The notes: generated from the letters alone by a model not told the origin. A stretch of 64,000 nucleotides of DNA from Gillisella vitis (GCF_001541345.2 NZ_LMVL02000006.1:124001-188000); one strand, 5' to 3'; shown: positions 9,024 through 18,950, numbered from the stretch's first letter. Numbers and translations: made by a program.

Positions 9024-10022
9024 ATGGCTGTGGTGCGGATTGAAAATTTACGCAAGCATTACGGGGCCTTGGAGGTCATCCACGGTGTGGATCTCGAAGT
9101 CGGGAACGGGGAGTTCCTGGCGCTGGTTGGACCATCCGGTTGCGGAAAATCAACATTCCTACGGATGATTGCAGGTTTGGAAGAGGTATCCGGCGGCGAT
9201 ATTTTTATTGATGGTACTCGCATCAATGACTTGAGCCCACGCGAGCGCGACATTGCCATGGTGTTTCAAAATTATGCGCTCTATCCGCATATGACCGTAG
9301 CCGAGAACATGGGTTTTGCCCTCAAGCTCGCAGGGCATTCTGCGGCAGACATCAACACCCGCGTGGCAAAGGCGTCCGAGGTCCTGGGTCTTGAACCATA
9401 TCTTAAACGCAAGCCCGCAGCTCTTTCAGGCGGGCAGCGTCAGCGCGTTGCTATGGGCAGGGCCATTGTCCGCGACCCCAAGGTTTTTCTGTTCGATGAA
9501 CCTCTCTCCAATCTCGATGCCAAACTGCGGGTGCAAATGCGCTCGGAAATACGGGAATTACAGAAAAGATTAAAAGCAACAACCGTTTACGTCACCCATG
9601 ATCAGGTGGAAGCCATGACCATGGCCGACAAAATTGCGGTGTTCAACAAGGGCGTCCTTGAGCAATTGGGCACGCCGCTGGAGCTTTATCACAGGCCAGC
9701 CAATCTGTTTGTTGCTGCCTTCATTGGTTCGCCACAAATGAACCTCGTGTCGGGGGAGGCAGCCCAACGAGACGGAGCAACAACCATTGGCATCCGTCCA
9801 GAGCATTTCGTGTTGTCAGAGGACCAGGACGCCTGGAGCGGTGCAGTTGTGGCTGCGGAATGCCTTGGAAGCGATACCTTTATCACCATCGACTCTGCCC
9901 TGTATGGAAAGCTGCTCATACGCACCAGCGGCAGCTACGAGCCAAGGATCGGTGAAACCATCAGCGCTAAGCCGATGGACGGATGCCTTCACCGGTTCGA
10001 TGAGGCGGGAAGGTCAATATAG
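9024..10022 (+). CDS. sugar ABC transporter ATP-binding protein (MalK/UgpC family)
   Basis: The protein has Walker A GPSGCGKST, signature LSGGQRQRVAMGRAI, Walker B VFLFDEPLSNLD and a short C-terminal TOBE/OB domain (GIRPEHF). The start at 9024 is set by GGGAGGAAATC; the frame is open upstream but lacks a ribosome site. At 332 residues it is somewhat shorter than typical MalK (about 360). It is transcribed away from the mannoside importer genes, which have no ATPase of their own, so it very probably energises that system. Confidence 0.93.
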   Translation: MAVVRIENLRKHYGALEVIHGVDLEVGNGEFLALVGPSGCGKSTFLRMIAGLEEVSGGDIFIDGTRINDLSPRERDIAMVFQNYALYPHMTVAENMGFALKLAGHSAADINTRVAKASEVLGLEPYLKRKPAALSGGQRQRVAMGRAIVRDPKVFLFDEPLSNLDAKLRVQMRSEIRELQKRLKATTVYVTHDQVEAMTMADKIAVFNKGVLEQLGTPLELYHRPANLFVAAFIGSPQMNLVSGEAAQRDGATTIGIRPEHFVLSEDQDAWSGAVVAAECLGSDTFITIDSALYGKLLIRTSGSYEPRIGETISAKPMDGCLHRFDEAGRSI

Positions 10023-10191
10023 AAGGAAAACATAGAGGCCTTATCGCGACACTTTGCGCGGTTACCCGAATATGGCAGGCCTTTCGAGATCATACGCCCC
10101 GGGAGGCCACTTCAAATTACGTAGAAAATGACATAATCGACATCTCGCAGCAAAGAGGTTGGCGAGGGGAGTAGCGTTTGAAAATGCTGTC

Positions 10192-11829
10192 TCACCCTTG
10201 ATACCGATGAATACCTCGTGGCTTGAATGACAGACTGCTGGAGAGGTTCAGGAGTTCGGCTGAAAGCCAACAGGTCGTGAGCCACATTTCAGTTCCCTGC
10301 AACCCGGGCCGATGACCGTCTGCGAACGGAAAGCCTTGCCCGCTTTGCCACCGTGTAGACAGTTGCAGAATGATGCCGGTTGCGATTTCCATCGCCTCGT
10401 CGCGGCGATGAGGTGTCTGCTTCAGGCAAAGGAGCAGCGGGTGGATCGTGTCGAGCAGATTGCAGGCATTGAAGCCTTGTCCACGAAATCCGTCATGAGC
10501 CCGGTAATTGGCGATCACGGAATCGATGGCGGCATCCGGATAAGGAACCGGTATGCCAAATTGCGCATGAGCGCCGCGCGTCAGCCGGTAAAAACCATTG
10601 ACCGGCTGCAACAGTCCTTCCTCCGGTGTCTCAGTACCCCAAAGGCCGGATGCTGGATTGCAGTTGAGGCTTAGCCAGCCAAACAAACTGTGCCGGTTGG
10701 CTCCTGCGTCAAAATAGCGACCGTTGAAATGCAAGGCGGTTGCAATGGCATCGACGGTCGCGCCGCAATGCCAGGCGCGTGTTTGCCAGGGCAGCTCATC
10801 CAGCCATTGCACGAGATCACCTGCACTCATGCGTTCGATGAACCGGAAGAGGTGAGGTGGCGCTGATCCCAGGCACTCAAGACCGTATCCAACGGCCAAA
10901 ACATTGTACAAGGCAATCGGATCGTGATGCAGAGGCTGTTGTGCTGCACGATAAGGGTCCGGGAAAAGCCCAGTTTCTGGGTCCTGAATGGCTTGCAGGC
11001 GGGCTATGGTGGCATCGACATCGAACATCGAGCCGATATCACCGAAGGCTGCGGCAATTTCGATGGCGTCGCAGAGATGGCGGACGCTGGTAACGGGTTT
11101 GCCGCTTGCATCCGGCGCGCTGTAATCATCTCCGATACGATATCGCTCCACCACCGCTCGCCAATCAGCCGAAGCGGCAGCATTGATCGCGGCAAGCGCG
11201 GCTTCGACCACCACCGTTTTGCGGGGAGATGTCGTGTCTTTGCCACGCATCCGCAGCACGCGGGCCGGTACGCCGCCAGCGATGGCCTGTGGTGTGATGT
11301 CTTTCGAGACCACGGCACCAGCAGCGATAATGGCGCCGCTGCCGATCCGGGCGCCATCCAGAATGACTGCATTGGCGCCGATCCAGACATCATCGCCGAT
11401 CTCGATGCCAAGCGATGTCAACGGCTGGCGATAGATCGGCGTTTCGAGATCGTCGAAGCCATGATTGAAGCCGACAATGCTGACATGAGAGGCAATTCGC
11501 ACATCATCTCCCACCCGCACCCGGCCAGAGATGCAGGCATAGGCATTGATCGAAACGTTTTCACCAAGCTCGATATCGCCCCGCACCAGCGCGTGACCGG
11601 CAATCCAGGAGCCCGCACCCATCACCAGCCTGTCGGTATGGATTTCAGCCTTTTCCGCCACATAAACACCCGGCGAAAATGTTGCGCCGGCATAGGTCTG
11701 GAGCTGGCGAAGCCGGGCCTGATGGGCCACGCTCTCGATATCCTGCCCGTTCCGTTCCCAGGTGAGGATATTGAGCCGCTGGCGGCGCAAGGATGCCGCT
11801 TCCTCGTTGGCGTGGTTATCCCTGCTCAT
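10192..11829 (-). CDS. fusion of left-handed beta-helix acyltransferase and alpha/alpha-toroid-like domain
   Basis: The first roughly 210 residues are a hexapeptide-repeat (LbH) acyltransferase of the maltose/galactoside O-acetyltransferase type (GDDVWIGANAVILDGARIGSGAIIAAGAVV, given here only as a descriptor of the 145-175 region). The remaining 310 or so residues look helical and are rich in Trp and His (for example DELPWQTRAWHCGATVD, FRGQGFNACNLLDTIHPLL), suggesting an alpha/alpha-barrel like that of terpene cyclase or glycan-active proteins. It follows the DUF2264 gene by 5 bp at the end of the uronate operon. It may acetylate, or handle acetylated, sugars (inference). Confidence 0.7.
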   Translation of the reverse strand: MSRDNHANEEAASLRRQRLNILTWERNGQDIESVAHQARLRQLQTYAGATFSPGVYVAEKAEIHTDRLVMGAGSWIAGHALVRGDIELGENVSINAYACISGRVRVGDDVRIASHVSIVGFNHGFDDLETPIYRQPLTSLGIEIGDDVWIGANAVILDGARIGSGAIIAAGAVVSKDITPQAIAGGVPARVLRMRGKDTTSPRKTVVVEAALAAINAAASADWRAVVERYRIGDDYSAPDASGKPVTSVRHLCDAIEIAAAFGDIGSMFDVDATIARLQAIQDPETGLFPDPYRAAQQPLHHDPIALYNVLAVGYGLECLGSAPPHLFRFIERMSAGDLVQWLDELPWQTRAWHCGATVDAIATALHFNGRYFDAGANRHSLFGWLSLNCNPASGLWGTETPEEGLLQPVNGFYRLTRGAHAQFGIPVPYPDAAIDSVIANYRAHDGFRGQGFNACNLLDTIHPLLLCLKQTPHRRDEAMEIATGIILQLSTRWQSGQGFPFADGHRPGLQGTEMWLTTCWLSAELLNLSSSLSFKPRGIHRYQG

Positions 11830-11834
11830 GACGC

Positions 11835-13682
11835 TTAGCCAATATCGAAGGCCGCGACACGGCGTCCAGCGTCTCGAAACTGCTGCTCCAACACCTCGAG
11901 ATCAGGGCAAGTAGGCGGAGTGGCAAGCGCCTCGTCTGCGTCATGTCCCAGCGGCAGGGCGAAGGCTGCCGTCACCAGCACGGTTCGGCCCGGTTCGAGT
12001 GTGCCACGCAATTGCGGCAGGTTGGTTTTCGCCCATAAAAGATTGGTATTGGCAATCGACACATGGGCGCGGCCGATGCGGTGGTGGTCGGATAGATCGA
12101 CAATGGCGCTGATGTCCGTTTGCCCGAACCAGACCGCGCGGCCAGCGCTTTCTTCCATACGGTCGCGGCTGAAGTCGGCGCGGGGAATGGCAAAACCGCC
12201 TTCGCTGGTCATCAGGCGGCGCGGCGTTGCGATCCGATGGATGCGGATATGCCAGGGATTTCGTGGCACGAGCCAGGTTTCGACAGTCACATCCGCCCAG
12301 GGCTTCCACCGGGAATAGAGTCTGTCATCGGCAATCATCGCCTCTTCAAGCGTCTCGCGCATCCTAAAATGCACGCCATCATCCGACAGCCCCAGCATGC
12401 CATCAAAACTGGCCGCATCGAAATGGCGATCATTGGCCTCGATATTAAAGGTATAGCGGGTCGAATAGACGAATTTGGCGTATTTCTCGTTGGAGCCGCG
12501 CATCTTGTCATGTTCCTGGCCGGAGGCGAGAATGACGACATTGCCCGGCGTGTGCATGGCCACCATGCCCGGCTTTTCGAGCGGCACAGGCGCATTGAAG
12601 GACGGCGCATCGGCTTCCTGCGCCAGCCAGAACGGGTGATCGGCGGGCAGGGCCAGCGGGAGAAAGAATTTCAGCGCCCAATAGGGCGAGCCGGGCGAAT
12701 TATAGCTCTCACTCATCAGCAAATTGGGATAGCCGTAGCCGACAGACAGCACACCGTCGCGGTCGGCAATCGGCAATGCCGACCACCAGCGGATATGGCG
12801 CATGTAATAGCCCTTGATCTCAACCCATGGCAGGGCGTCAAGATCTGCAAAGGCAAGCGCGCCCCAGAAACCACCAGCGGCAAAACGGTAGGTCTGGCTG
12901 CGCCCAAAAGCGAGTGCAGCACCATCTGGGCCGAACCAGTGACGGATATCCCTGGCAAAGATCGTTGCGCGCTCACGAAGACGGATTTTGCGGGCCTCGT
13001 CTTTGCTGGCAAGGACGGCATAAATCAGCCCGTAAAAATGCATGGCAAAAGGAATGTAGTGGTCCACCCGACGCACCGGCCCATCGCGGTACCAGCCATC
13101 ACCAATATCGAATCCTTCCAGCTCATCGAGATAGGCAATGGTCTTGGTGTGGTCGAATTCTACTCCGACCCGCTCCAGTCCCAGATCGACCAGAACCCGG
13201 AAGAATTTCCAATTGTTATCGACGTATTCGCGGTCTCTGGCCTTGAGCAGATAGGCCGAGACGCTGGCCTTCGCGGCATCGTCCAGAGGCTCCCAGATAT
13301 GCTGCGGCACCATGGCGAGCGCAAAGCCGATGGCAGCAAGCTCCACAAGCCGTTGATTGCGATCAGAGACATCGCCCCAATAGTCTTCGTGCTGCGGATC
13401 GGTGCCATGGGCCAGGCCACGCCGGTAAAGATCCCAATGCGGAAAATCGCCGCCGCCCGCCACAAAGGGAGCGATGCCCCAAAGCGGCCGGGCAAAGCAT
13501 TCGAGATCAGCTGCCGCATGATCGAAGATCGCGCCGGATGCGCCAAGCCTTACCCGTCCACCACCTTGCGAAAAATAGGGCAGGAGCGGCGTGAACAAGT
13601 CGAGCAGCGCTTTCGCCATATCATCGCGGCTGCGCAACGGGTTGCCGTAGAGCGGGTTGGCCTGGGCTGGATCGTAAACCAC
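11835..13682 (-). CDS. DUF2264 domain-containing protein
   Basis: This 615-residue protein matches the DUF2264 pattern: GNPLRSRDDMAKALLDLF near the N-terminus, then WGIAPFVAGGG and a helical N-terminal domain, followed by a beta-rich C-terminal part. DUF2264 proteins occur in polysaccharide-utilisation clusters and are suspected carbohydrate-active enzymes, but the reaction is not known to me. There is no signal peptide. The GTG start has a poor ribosome site, but the N-terminus fits the family. It lies downstream of the binding-protein gene, separated by a hairpin. Confidence 0.85.
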   Translation of the reverse strand: MVYDPAQANPLYGNPLRSRDDMAKALLDLFTPLLPYFSQGGGRVRLGASGAIFDHAAADLECFARPLWGIAPFVAGGGDFPHWDLYRRGLAHGTDPQHEDYWGDVSDRNQRLVELAAIGFALAMVPQHIWEPLDDAAKASVSAYLLKARDREYVDNNWKFFRVLVDLGLERVGVEFDHTKTIAYLDELEGFDIGDGWYRDGPVRRVDHYIPFAMHFYGLIYAVLASKDEARKIRLRERATIFARDIRHWFGPDGAALAFGRSQTYRFAAGGFWGALAFADLDALPWVEIKGYYMRHIRWWSALPIADRDGVLSVGYGYPNLLMSESYNSPGSPYWALKFFLPLALPADHPFWLAQEADAPSFNAPVPLEKPGMVAMHTPGNVVILASGQEHDKMRGSNEKYAKFVYSTRYTFNIEANDRHFDAASFDGMLGLSDDGVHFRMRETLEEAMIADDRLYSRWKPWADVTVETWLVPRNPWHIRIHRIATPRRLMTSEGGFAIPRADFSRDRMEESAGRAVWFGQTDISAIVDLSDHHRIGRAHVSIANTNLLWAKTNLPQLRGTLEPGRTVLVTAAFALPLGHDADEALATPPTCPDLEVLEQQFRDAGRRVAAFDIG

Positions 13683-13713
13683 AATCGATATCCATGAATT
13701 GATTCAAATGAAT

Positions 13714-13743
13714 TGGCCGCAGGAAGGTGTGAACCTGCGGCCA
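13714..13743 (-). terminator. intra-operon hairpin downstream of the binding-protein gene
   Basis: A perfect 10-bp inverted repeat (TGGCCGCAGG / CCTGCGGCCA, 10-nt loop) lies between the binding-protein stop and the DUF2264 start. It occupies the same kind of position as the hairpin at 7507-7530. No long T-run is seen, so stabilisation or partial termination is favoured. Confidence 0.6.
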
Positions 13744-13756
13744 GACTTGTTGTGGA

Positions 13757-15037
13757 CTATTTGATCGCCTTGACGCCGTCGTTCATCTCCTTCAGGCCAT
13801 CATCGATAGATGTGTTGTCGGTCATGATCGCGTCATGCACACGGTTCAGCACAACCTCGATCTTTGCCGCATTGGGACTGACCGCCATTTCCAGATAGGA
13901 TTTGCCGGCTTTCAGCGCCGCCTTGCTGTTTTCGTCCTGTGGGAAGCCGGGCAGCGAGGTGATCTTGGTGCTGACATCGTCGGTGCGCACTGCGGGCAAA
14001 GTTCCCGTGTCGGCAATGATTGCCGCACCTTCAGGTCCCGTCACGAACTTGATGAAGTCGAGCGCCACGTCCTTGTGGGCTGAGTTGTTATTGACCGAAA
14101 GGGCCGCAATCTGCGCCGCCGTTGTGCCGGCGGCAACGCCATCCGGGTGCGGGAACTTGACGATGCCCCAGTTCTTGCTCTTGGATTCGCCGGACTTTAC
14201 CTTGGCGATCTGGGTGCCGATAAACCAGGTACCCATCGGCAGCATGCCGACCGTCCCGTTGAAGAACAGTGCCGAATAGTGGGTATTGGAGGTTTTGAGC
14301 GATGCATAGGACGGGATTGCCCCTTCCTTTTGAAGCTTCAGCGCCCGCGCGTACCAGGGCTTCAGAAAGGCGTAATCGCCACCGACCAGCGTGTGCTGAC
14401 CATCCATGATGCCTGGAAGCTGGACGGTGGAACGCCATGTGTGCAGCAATGCGCCATAGGTCTTATTGACCCCCATGCCGCCCTTCAGCTTGCCCGCGAT
14501 CTCATCGAATTGCGCCCAGGTCATGTCATTGGTCGGGTAGGAAACGCCTGCCTTGTCGAAGATGTCCTTGTTGTAATAGACCACCCAGAAGTCGGAGCGG
14601 AAGGGCAGGGCATAGACCTTGCCGTCGATGCTCAGCTCCTCGATAAGCCCGCCATATCCAGCTTTGTCGATCTTCTGCTCGGTCATGAAGCCGGAGAGAT
14701 CGCCGATAGAGTTGGCCCGCACCAGGGTTGCGTAACCCGGCACGTCCTTGATGGTGACGACATCGATATCCTTGGCGCCACCGGTCAGTTGGGTAGCGAT
14801 CATCTGCGTGTAGTCTTGCGAACCGAGATCCACCGGCTCGAATTTCACATTCGGATGCTTGGCCTGATAAGCTTCGATCAGCGGCTTGTAATAGGCCACC
14901 TTGTCCCAGTCCCACAGCGCCCATTTCAGGGTGATGGGGGCTGCCGATTGTGCGAACGCCCCTCCTGCCATGGCGGTGGCCATTCCCAGTGCCGCAGTGG
15001 CAATGGTCAGCGATATCCCAAATGTCTGCCTGTACAT
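13757..15037 (-). CDS. extracellular sugar-binding protein of the uronate-type ABC importer
   Basis: This is a MalE-type periplasmic binding protein of 426 residues. ATG at 15037 follows GGGAGGAG and opens a Sec signal peptide (MYRQTFGISLTIATAALG...FAQSAAP). Internal motifs include YALPFRSDFWVVYYNKDIFDKAG. In the order permease, permease, GH88, ATPase, YesL-like, SBP, DUF2264, acyltransferase, it supplies ligand recognition for a predicted unsaturated-uronate oligosaccharide importer. Confidence 0.9.
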   Translation of the reverse strand: MYRQTFGISLTIATAALGMATAMAGGAFAQSAAPITLKWALWDWDKVAYYKPLIEAYQAKHPNVKFEPVDLGSQDYTQMIATQLTGGAKDIDVVTIKDVPGYATLVRANSIGDLSGFMTEQKIDKAGYGGLIEELSIDGKVYALPFRSDFWVVYYNKDIFDKAGVSYPTNDMTWAQFDEIAGKLKGGMGVNKTYGALLHTWRSTVQLPGIMDGQHTLVGGDYAFLKPWYARALKLQKEGAIPSYASLKTSNTHYSALFFNGTVGMLPMGTWFIGTQIAKVKSGESKSKNWGIVKFPHPDGVAAGTTAAQIAALSVNNNSAHKDVALDFIKFVTGPEGAAIIADTGTLPAVRTDDVSTKITSLPGFPQDENSKAALKAGKSYLEMAVSPNAAKIEVVLNRVHDAIMTDNTSIDDGLKEMNDGVKAIK

Positions 15038-15086
15038 TCTGTTCTCCTCCCTGAGTGTCTTGTTGAAAGCGCCTCCCAGCGGCTTT

Positions 15087-15797
15087 CTATGAAATTTCTG
15101 TCGTTCGATACGAAGTATCTTGCTCAGCCAGAACCAGCGCGGCTGCCCGATGCGCGGCGAATGAAATGGCGAACATTCCAAGTGAAAAATTGATCATTGC
15201 CGGCATGAAGACGGAAACCGGGTAGAGCAGCACATGCACGAGCCAGAGGGCCGCAACAAACACCAGCGCCGCCACCGTCGGCAAGGGCCGCAGAAGCGTT
15301 GCCAGCGCCGATAGCCGCAGGATCTCCAGGGTGGCGCGCTTGCTCATCACCGTAAGCACAATGAAATGCGCCGACCACACGCCAACAAAACCGGTAGAGA
15401 CAAGGCTGACAGCCAGGGGACCCGCGTAGATCAGGCTGTCAGGCGCTTGAGCGCCATAGGTTGTAATTGCGCAAAAGCCGATCCAGAGCGCGAGAACTGT
15501 TGCCAGGCCCCATCCCGTTGCCACGGCGACATAGCGACGAAAGGCTTCGGCAAAATCACGAAACAGGTAGACATTGCGGTCCTCCACCATGGAGCGACAA
15601 ATACTGGTGGTGGCGAAGAGGGCCGCGGGCAGGGTGACGATGGGCAGCGCGGCGACCAGAAACAGAAGGTTGAGCTTGACCAGTTCCCACCATTCGCGCC
15701 CGATGATCTCGCAAAACAACGCAAGGCCGGTGCGCTTCGGCGCATCCTTGGCGATGCCCTTTCCCTCTTTTGTCCAGATGGCCTCCAACCATTGCAT
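15087..15797 (-). CDS. YesL/DUF624 family membrane protein
   Basis: This 236-residue protein has several hydrophobic helices and the DUF624 feel at the N-terminus (WWELVKLNLLFLVAALPIVTLPAAL). YesL of Bacillus subtilis lies in the rhamnogalacturonan gene cluster next to its ABC importer. Here it sits between the ATPase and the binding protein, so a role as an accessory component of the importer is plausible, but no biochemical role is established. Confidence 0.8.
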   Translation of the reverse strand: MQWLEAIWTKEGKGIAKDAPKRTGLALFCEIIGREWWELVKLNLLFLVAALPIVTLPAALFATTSICRSMVEDRNVYLFRDFAEAFRRYVAVATGWGLATVLALWIGFCAITTYGAQAPDSLIYAGPLAVSLVSTGFVGVWSAHFIVLTVMSKRATLEILRLSALATLLRPLPTVAALVFVAALWLVHVLLYPVSVFMPAMINFSLGMFAISFAAHRAAALVLAEQDTSYRTTEIS

Positions 15798-15809
15798 GGT
15801 ATTGTCCTG

Positions 15810-16919
15810 TCAATAGAGGATCGACCGCTCGGTTTGCGGGTCAAACAATTGCGCATTGGTCATGTCGGCGGTGAGGCGCACCTGCTCACCGAGTTTGGCC
15901 TTGAAGCGCGGCGACACGCGAGCGACGATCGAGCGTCCGGCGACGACGAGATTGAGATGCACTTCCGAGCCCATCGGTTCTGCCAGTTCAACGACAGCCT
16001 CAAAGGATGCCGTATTGGCAGGGTCGATATCGCCCGGTGCCAGCTCATGAAAATTTTCAGGCCGTATGCCCAGAACGATGTCGCGGTCCAGATAGGGCGC
16101 GATGCGGCTCTGATCGAATGTCATCGGCAAGGGCAGGGCATGATCGTTGAAAACGGCGACGAAACCATCCCCCTGGCGCCGGATGGTCGAGGGGAGCATG
16201 TTCATCTGCGGCGCACCGATAAAGCCCGCCACGAACATGTTTATCGGATGGTCATAGAGCCGCTGCGGCGTATCGACCTGCTGGATATGGCCATCCTTCA
16301 TGACAACGATGCGGTCGGCCATGGTCATGGCTTCCACCTGGTCATGGGTGACATAGATGAAGGTGGCGTTCAGCCGCTTGTGCAGCTTGGATATTTCGGC
16401 GCGCATCGTGCCGCGCAGCTTGGCATCGAGGTTGGACAGCGGCTCGTCTAGCAGAAACACTTCCGGATTGCGCACCATAGCACGGCCCAGAGCCACACGC
16501 TGGCGTTGGCCACCCGACAGCGCCTTGGGCTTGCGGTTCAACAGATGGGTGATGTCGAGGATCTTTGCCGCTTCCTGCACTTTTGTCTCGATCACATCGC
16601 GCGGCGCTTTCCGCAACTCAAGCCCGAACGCCATGTTCTTGTAGACAGTCATATGCGGGTAGAGCGCGTAATTCTGGAAGACCATGGCAATGTCGCGATC
16701 CTTCGACGGCACGTCATTCATCAGGTCCTCGCCGATCAGCAATTGCCCGCCGGAGATTTCCTCCAGCCCCGCGATCATTCTGAGCGTGGTGGATTTGCCG
16801 CAGCCGGACGGCCCGACGAGGATGATGAATTCCTTGTCGGCGATCTCAAGGTCGATATCGTGCACTACTTTCAGTGCGCCGAAGGACTTATTGAGCTTTT
16901 TTAGCGAAATGCTTGCCAT
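15810..16919 (-). CDS. sugar ABC transporter ATP-binding protein (MalK/UgpC family)
   Basis: At 369 residues this is full MalK length. It has Walker A GPSGCGKST, signature LSGGQRQRVALGRAM, Walker B VFLLDEPLSNLDAKL, a switch His (FIYVTHDQVEAM) and a C-terminal regulatory domain. It lies 14 bp downstream of the GH88 gene and 12 bp upstream of the YesL-like gene, so it belongs to this operon. Confidence 0.94.
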   Translation of the reverse strand: MASISLKKLNKSFGALKVVHDIDLEIADKEFIILVGPSGCGKSTTLRMIAGLEEISGGQLLIGEDLMNDVPSKDRDIAMVFQNYALYPHMTVYKNMAFGLELRKAPRDVIETKVQEAAKILDITHLLNRKPKALSGGQRQRVALGRAMVRNPEVFLLDEPLSNLDAKLRGTMRAEISKLHKRLNATFIYVTHDQVEAMTMADRIVVMKDGHIQQVDTPQRLYDHPINMFVAGFIGAPQMNMLPSTIRRQGDGFVAVFNDHALPLPMTFDQSRIAPYLDRDIVLGIRPENFHELAPGDIDPANTASFEAVVELAEPMGSEVHLNLVVAGRSIVARVSPRFKAKLGEQVRLTADMTNAQLFDPQTERSILY

Positions 16920-16933
16920 TTACCCCTCACGCA

Positions 16934-18106
16934 TCACCAATAGGAAGACCAGTTGCGCGACAGGCGCGTCAAAGCTTCCATGTAATAGTAGTCACCCCAG
17001 GACACGCACTCATCAACACCTTCGCCGCGGCAGGTGTTGTGGGGAGTCTTTTTCGAGTAGGTGCCATGCAGGACAAGCCCGTTGGAAACGGACGGGTCCT
17101 TAACGGCATAGCGATCGGCCAGACTTTTCATCATCCGCCGGGCCAGATCGCGGTAGCGTGCGGCGTCCACGTCTTCCACGAGATCGGCCATTTCCAGAAG
17201 GCCGCAAGCGACGATGGAGGCGGACGAACTGTCACGCGGCTCACCATCCCCTGCCGAAAAGATCAGGTCCCAGACCGGCACGAGATCGTCCGGAAGCCGT
17301 TGCAGATAAAAGCCCAGCAACCGCTCAAAAGCGTCGCGGTATTCGGCAATGCGCTCGTAGCGATAGGACAGGGCCATGCCCGCGATGCCCCAGGCCTGTC
17401 CGCGTGCCCAGAAACTGTCGTCGCTATAGCCTTGCTTGGTTACGCCGCGTACCGGAGCACCCGTTACCGGGTCCATGTAGAAGGTGTGATAGGTGGAGCA
17501 GTCCTCCCGCACCGAATGGGCAAGCGTGGTGCGCGCATGGGAGAGCGCAATCTCGCGGTATTTTTCATCCCCTGTTTCGCCAGTCGCCCAATAGAGCAGC
17601 GGCAGGTTCAACAGGCAGTCGATAATATAGCGGTATTCGTTTGGGTTGCCCTTGGCGCCCCAGGCCTGGATGAATTGCCCAATGGGCTGGTAGCGCTCGA
17701 TTAACTGGTCGGCGGCCAGGAGTGCCGCCTTGCGTCCATCCTCGTCGCCCACCAGTTTCCAGGCGGCAATGCAGGAGGGCGAATAGAGAAACCCCATATC
17801 GTGATGGTCAGTGGCAATGCGGTTTTCGATACGATGCAGAAAGCTTTGCACCTGGATCTGGGCCGCATAGCGAAACAGTTTGTCGCCGCTATGCTCATAA
17901 GCAAGCCAGATTTCGCCGGGCCAGAAGCCCGCCGTCCATTGGTCGTTGGCCACCGCCGGATACCGGTTGCAGACGCTGGAATGGTTCTGCGCCGCATAGG
18001 TGAAGTCAGGCAGATTGCGTCGCACCTGGGCGACCGCGATGTCGAGCGCCATGGTCACCTGTTGATCGGTGATTGGCTGTGGCGCGTTGGAAAACATGGC
18101 ATTCAT
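16934..18106 (-). CDS. unsaturated glucuronyl hydrolase, glycoside hydrolase family 88
   Basis: This 390-residue (alpha/alpha)6 barrel enzyme has the GH88 signature WTAGFWPGEIWLAYE (57-71) and the two catalytic aspartates in HHDMGF (Asp103) and YIIDCLLN (Asp163). The family hydrates the C4-C5 double bond of delta-4,5-unsaturated uronic acids left by polysaccharide lyases and so releases the terminal sugar. It has no signal peptide and is cytoplasmic. Its start lies 4 bp from the permease stop. Together with the divergent heparinase-type lyase it defines the locus as uronate-oligosaccharide catabolism. Confidence 0.93.
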   Translation of the reverse strand: MNAMFSNAPQPITDQQVTMALDIAVAQVRRNLPDFTYAAQNHSSVCNRYPAVANDQWTAGFWPGEIWLAYEHSGDKLFRYAAQIQVQSFLHRIENRIATDHHDMGFLYSPSCIAAWKLVGDEDGRKAALLAADQLIERYQPIGQFIQAWGAKGNPNEYRYIIDCLLNLPLLYWATGETGDEKYREIALSHARTTLAHSVREDCSTYHTFYMDPVTGAPVRGVTKQGYSDDSFWARGQAWGIAGMALSYRYERIAEYRDAFERLLGFYLQRLPDDLVPVWDLIFSAGDGEPRDSSSASIVACGLLEMADLVEDVDAARYRDLARRMMKSLADRYAVKDPSVSNGLVLHGTYSKKTPHNTCRGEGVDECVSWGDYYYMEALTRLSRNWSSYW

Positions 18107-18110
18107 GACA

Positions 18111-18947
18111 TCACCCCTTCAGCCCGGTCGATGCGACGCCTTCGACGAAGAAGCGCTGCAAAGCGAGAAAGACGACGAGCACGGGGATGAGCGCGACGAC
18201 GGACGCCGCCATGATCAGCCCGTATTCGGCGGAATATTGCGATATGAACATCCGAAGCCCGATCTGGATGGTCTTCAGTTCGGTCTTGGTGAGATAGATC
18301 ATCGGCCCCAGAAAATCGTTCCAGGTGGTGACGAAGGTGAAGATCGTCAGCGTCGATAGCGCTGGTTTCGACAGCGGCAGCATGATCTTCGCCCAGATCT
18401 GGTACTCGTTCATGCCGTCAATCCGGGCGGCTTCGCAGAGTTCCGTCGGGATCGACATATAGAACTGCCGCATCAGGAAGACGCCGAAGGCTGTAAAGGC
18501 TTGAAGGCAGATCAGCGCCAGATGGGTGTTGTTCAGCCCGAATTCGCGCATCAGCAGGAATTGCGGCACCATATAGACCTGCCAAGGCATAGCGATGGTG
18601 GCGATATAGCCGAGAAACATCGTGTTCTTGAAAGGAAAATGCAGTTTGGCGAAGGCATAGGCCGCAAAACTCGACGTCAACAATTGCAAAAGCGTGACGA
18701 TGATCGTCAGCTTCGAGGTGTTGTAGATGAACAGCGCCAGCGGAATCTTCGTCCAGATATCGACATAGTTCTGCCAGCGCGGATGGGCCGGTATCCATTC
18801 GATCGGGAAGACGAAGACGTCGCGGTCGAGCTTCAGCGAGGCCGACAGCATCCAGGCAAACGGCAGCAACATGATGATGGTGACGGCGATGACCGTTGCG
18901 TAAATGGCAAGTGTCGAAACCCTGATCCTGCGTCCGGCAATCCGCAT
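18111..18947 (-). CDS. sugar ABC transporter permease (MalG type)
   Basis: This 278-residue CUT1 permease has six transmembrane segments and the EAA loop CEAARIDGMNEYQIWAKIML. It follows the first permease by 3 bp and precedes the GH88 gene by 4 bp in a tightly packed operon. Confidence 0.93.
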   Translation of the reverse strand: MRIAGRRIRVSTLAIYATVIAVTIIMLLPFAWMLSASLKLDRDVFVFPIEWIPAHPRWQNYVDIWTKIPLALFIYNTSKLTIIVTLLQLLTSSFAAYAFAKLHFPFKNTMFLGYIATIAMPWQVYMVPQFLLMREFGLNNTHLALICLQAFTAFGVFLMRQFYMSIPTELCEAARIDGMNEYQIWAKIMLPLSKPALSTLTIFTFVTTWNDFLGPMIYLTKTELKTIQIGLRMFISQYSAEYGLIMAASVVALIPVLVVFLALQRFFVEGVASTGLKG

Positions 18948-18950
18948 GGC

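Noticed and set aside
12120..13697. Long plus-strand open frame opposite the DUF2264 gene
   Set aside because: It is a shadow of the DUF2264 gene in high-GC coding DNA; no motif or ribosome site.
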